A stretch of 64,000 nucleotides of DNA from Caulobacter sp. Root655. Lineage in GTDB: Bacteria > Pseudomonadota > Alphaproteobacteria > Caulobacterales > Caulobacteraceae. The stretch spans positions 125,044-189,043 of the forward strand of contig NZ_LMHC01000026.1 of the NCBI RefSeq assembly GCF_001427665.1. The letters are read 5' to 3'. The translations under genes were made by a program, and so were the position numbers. This document shows positions 62,936-64,000 of this stretch, one piece after another (positions within the stretch are counted from its first letter, which is position 1; the number at the start of each line of letters is the position of its first letter). Below the pieces are notes generated by a model. The model saw only the letters and a program-made list of their open reading frames with translations, was not told where the DNA came from and did no database searches.

Positions 62936-63113
62936 GAAACCCTCTCCCGGAGGGGAGAGGGAGGGACCCGCCGCGCAGCGGTGGGAGGGTGAGGGGTGAC
63001 GCCGTCAACCGCCCATCCCCAACGCCCTGCCGGCACGCCGTCCAACGTCTAAACCCCTCACCCTCCCACGCTTGCAGCGTGGGTCCCTCCCTCTCCCTCT
63101 GGGAGAGGGTTTC
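62936..63113. repeat. Long palindromic repeat (CCCTCTCCC family, copy 2)
   Basis: This element of about 178 bp matches that at 27516-27687. It has GAAACCCTCTCCC at the left, GGGAGGGTGAGGGG in the middle, then CCCCTCACCCTCCC and GGGAGAGGGTTTC at the right. The central bases (around GTCAACCGCCCATCCCCAA) are also similar. It lies between converging genes. Confidence 0.87.
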
Positions 63114-63125
63114 TAAGGTCGCCCC

Positions 63126-63962
63126 TTAATCCGCCTTGCAGATCAGCACGTTCTTGCCGCCACGCTTGGCGGGGGTGAGGCTGCCGGCGCAGGGCTTGGG
63201 GTCGTTGGGGTCGATGATGATCTCGCCCTTCTGGGCCAGCGGCATGGCGGCCGGCTTGGCGCCGATCGCGGGCAGGGCCGGCTTGGTCTTCGTCTTGACG
63301 GCGGCCGGCTTGGGCGCGACCGGCGCGGGGGCGGGCGCCTCGGCGACGGGGGCTTCCATGGCCGGCGCCTCGGTCGGAGCAGCTTCCGGCTCGGGCATGG
63401 CGGGCGCCGTCTCGGCGGGGGCCTCGTCCTTCTTGACGTTGTAGTTCAGGGCCTGGCCGAACAGGTTGGACTTGGTCTCCAGGGTCTTGGCGCGGGTTTC
63501 GCAGTCGCTGGGCGGGCTCCAGCTCATCCACACCTGGGCCAGGCGAGCCTTGTCGACCTGGTCCGAACCGCCCCAGACCGAGCGGCCCTTCTTGATCGCC
63601 GCCGCGCCATACTCGGCGATCGGGCGGGGGCTGGCCTTCTCGGCCGCCGTGATCGCCGCGCGATACAGCTTCAGGTCACTGCGCGCCTGGTCGCGCATCA
63701 GCGGATATTCCTTCATCGCCGCGGCGACGCCGCCGGGACCGGGGAAGGCCTTCTCGATGCGCGTCACCTCGGGCATCACCTTTTCGTACAGATCGGCATA
63801 GCCGCCCAGCGCGCCGTAGCACCAGCCGACATAGCCGTAGTCGTCGGTCGGCGGCGTGGCGGACGGGGTGGTGCGGGGCGGAGGAGCGGAGGCGGTCGGC
63901 GCGGTGGAAACGGGGGCGTCCTGGGCCAGCAGGGCCAGGGCGAGAAGGAAAGCGGTCGCCAT
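63126..63962 (-). CDS. Exported Pro/Ala-rich protein of unknown function
   Basis: This 278-residue protein has a short signal peptide (TAFLLALALLAQDAP). An ordered helical domain (about 42-175, GYVGWCYGALGGYADLYEKV, SDLKLYRAAITAAEKASP, WMSWSPPSDCETRAKTLETK) is followed by a long Pro/Ala/Glu linker (180-230) and a short C-terminal segment with two Cys (DPKPCAGSLTPAKRG, VLICKAD). No family is recognised. The layout suggests a periplasmic protein with a flexible tether. The start lies about 40 bases from the window end. Confidence 0.78.
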   Translation of the reverse strand: MATAFLLALALLAQDAPVSTAPTASAPPPRTTPSATPPTDDYGYVGWCYGALGGYADLYEKVMPEVTRIEKAFPGPGGVAAAMKEYPLMRDQARSDLKLYRAAITAAEKASPRPIAEYGAAAIKKGRSVWGGSDQVDKARLAQVWMSWSPPSDCETRAKTLETKSNLFGQALNYNVKKDEAPAETAPAMPEPEAAPTEAPAMEAPVAEAPAPAPVAPKPAAVKTKTKPALPAIGAKPAAMPLAQKGEIIIDPNDPKPCAGSLTPAKRGGKNVLICKAD

Positions 63963-64000
63963 GCGGGCGGAAGTCCTCTTGATGGGGCGTCGTGCGCGTC

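Overview
The window looks like a chromosomal segment of an alphaproteobacterium of the Caulobacter lineage. The bulk DNA is very GC-rich. It carries a kinase that matches PleC in layout, several TonB-dependent receptors, a methionine operon led by a SahR-type repressor with a CAU-1-like class B3 metallo-beta-lactamase inside it, and several families of palindromic intergenic repeats. The genus is inferred from gene content; no rRNA or tRNA gene was seen.

The left edge (1-1674) differs in base composition: it is visibly AT-richer and holds a two-gene leftward unit, a HEPN-like protein overlapping a P-loop ATPase that runs off the window. An 890-bp non-coding stretch with inverted repeats separates it from ordinary chromosome. 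Positions 2563-8135 hold two paralogous MFS transporters sharing an upstream element, two glutathione S-transferase-like proteins, and an ArsR/AHSA1 pair. Positions 8302-17683 hold a TonB receptor, a small HEAGH protein, the pleC-like kinase followed 7 bp later by a small phosphatase, aminopeptidase N and a Cys-cluster protein.

Positions 17752-27517 carry a CPBP membrane protease, an uncharacterised protein, a pair of acyl-CoA dehydrogenases, a von Willebrand domain protein, and a tightly overlapping four-gene exported operon (Sel1 repeat, beta-helix, small exported protein, lipoprotein) of unknown function. Positions 27692-38005 are mostly leftward exported hydrolases (amidase, thioesterase, DPP IV, polysaccharide deacetylase, PhoD-like phosphatase) and a TonB receptor. 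That receptor is preceded by 11-bp-periodic CNGTCNN repeats resembling Pho boxes, which suggests phosphorus scavenging. Then come EttA with a good terminator and a 1240-residue RTX-type protein.

Positions 46111-54096 form one long coupled operon: a perfect 26-bp palindrome abutting sahR, then metF, a B3 metallo-beta-lactamase, the N-terminal part of a split methionine synthase, a D-Ala-D-Ala ligase-like gene, a DUF4259 gene, and the C-terminal part of methionine synthase. The right end has a Uma2 protein, a LysR/azoreductase divergent pair, a TetR/SDR/MFS module, a Tat-type DUF885 hydrolase, a Trp-rich orphan, a GH1 glycosidase and an exported Pro/Ala-rich protein.

The most unusual items are the AT-rich ATPase/HEPN-like pair, the unexplained exported four-gene operon, the cell-wall-type genes inside the split metH operon, and the Pho-box-like array. 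All function calls rest on reading motifs by eye; no database search was possible.
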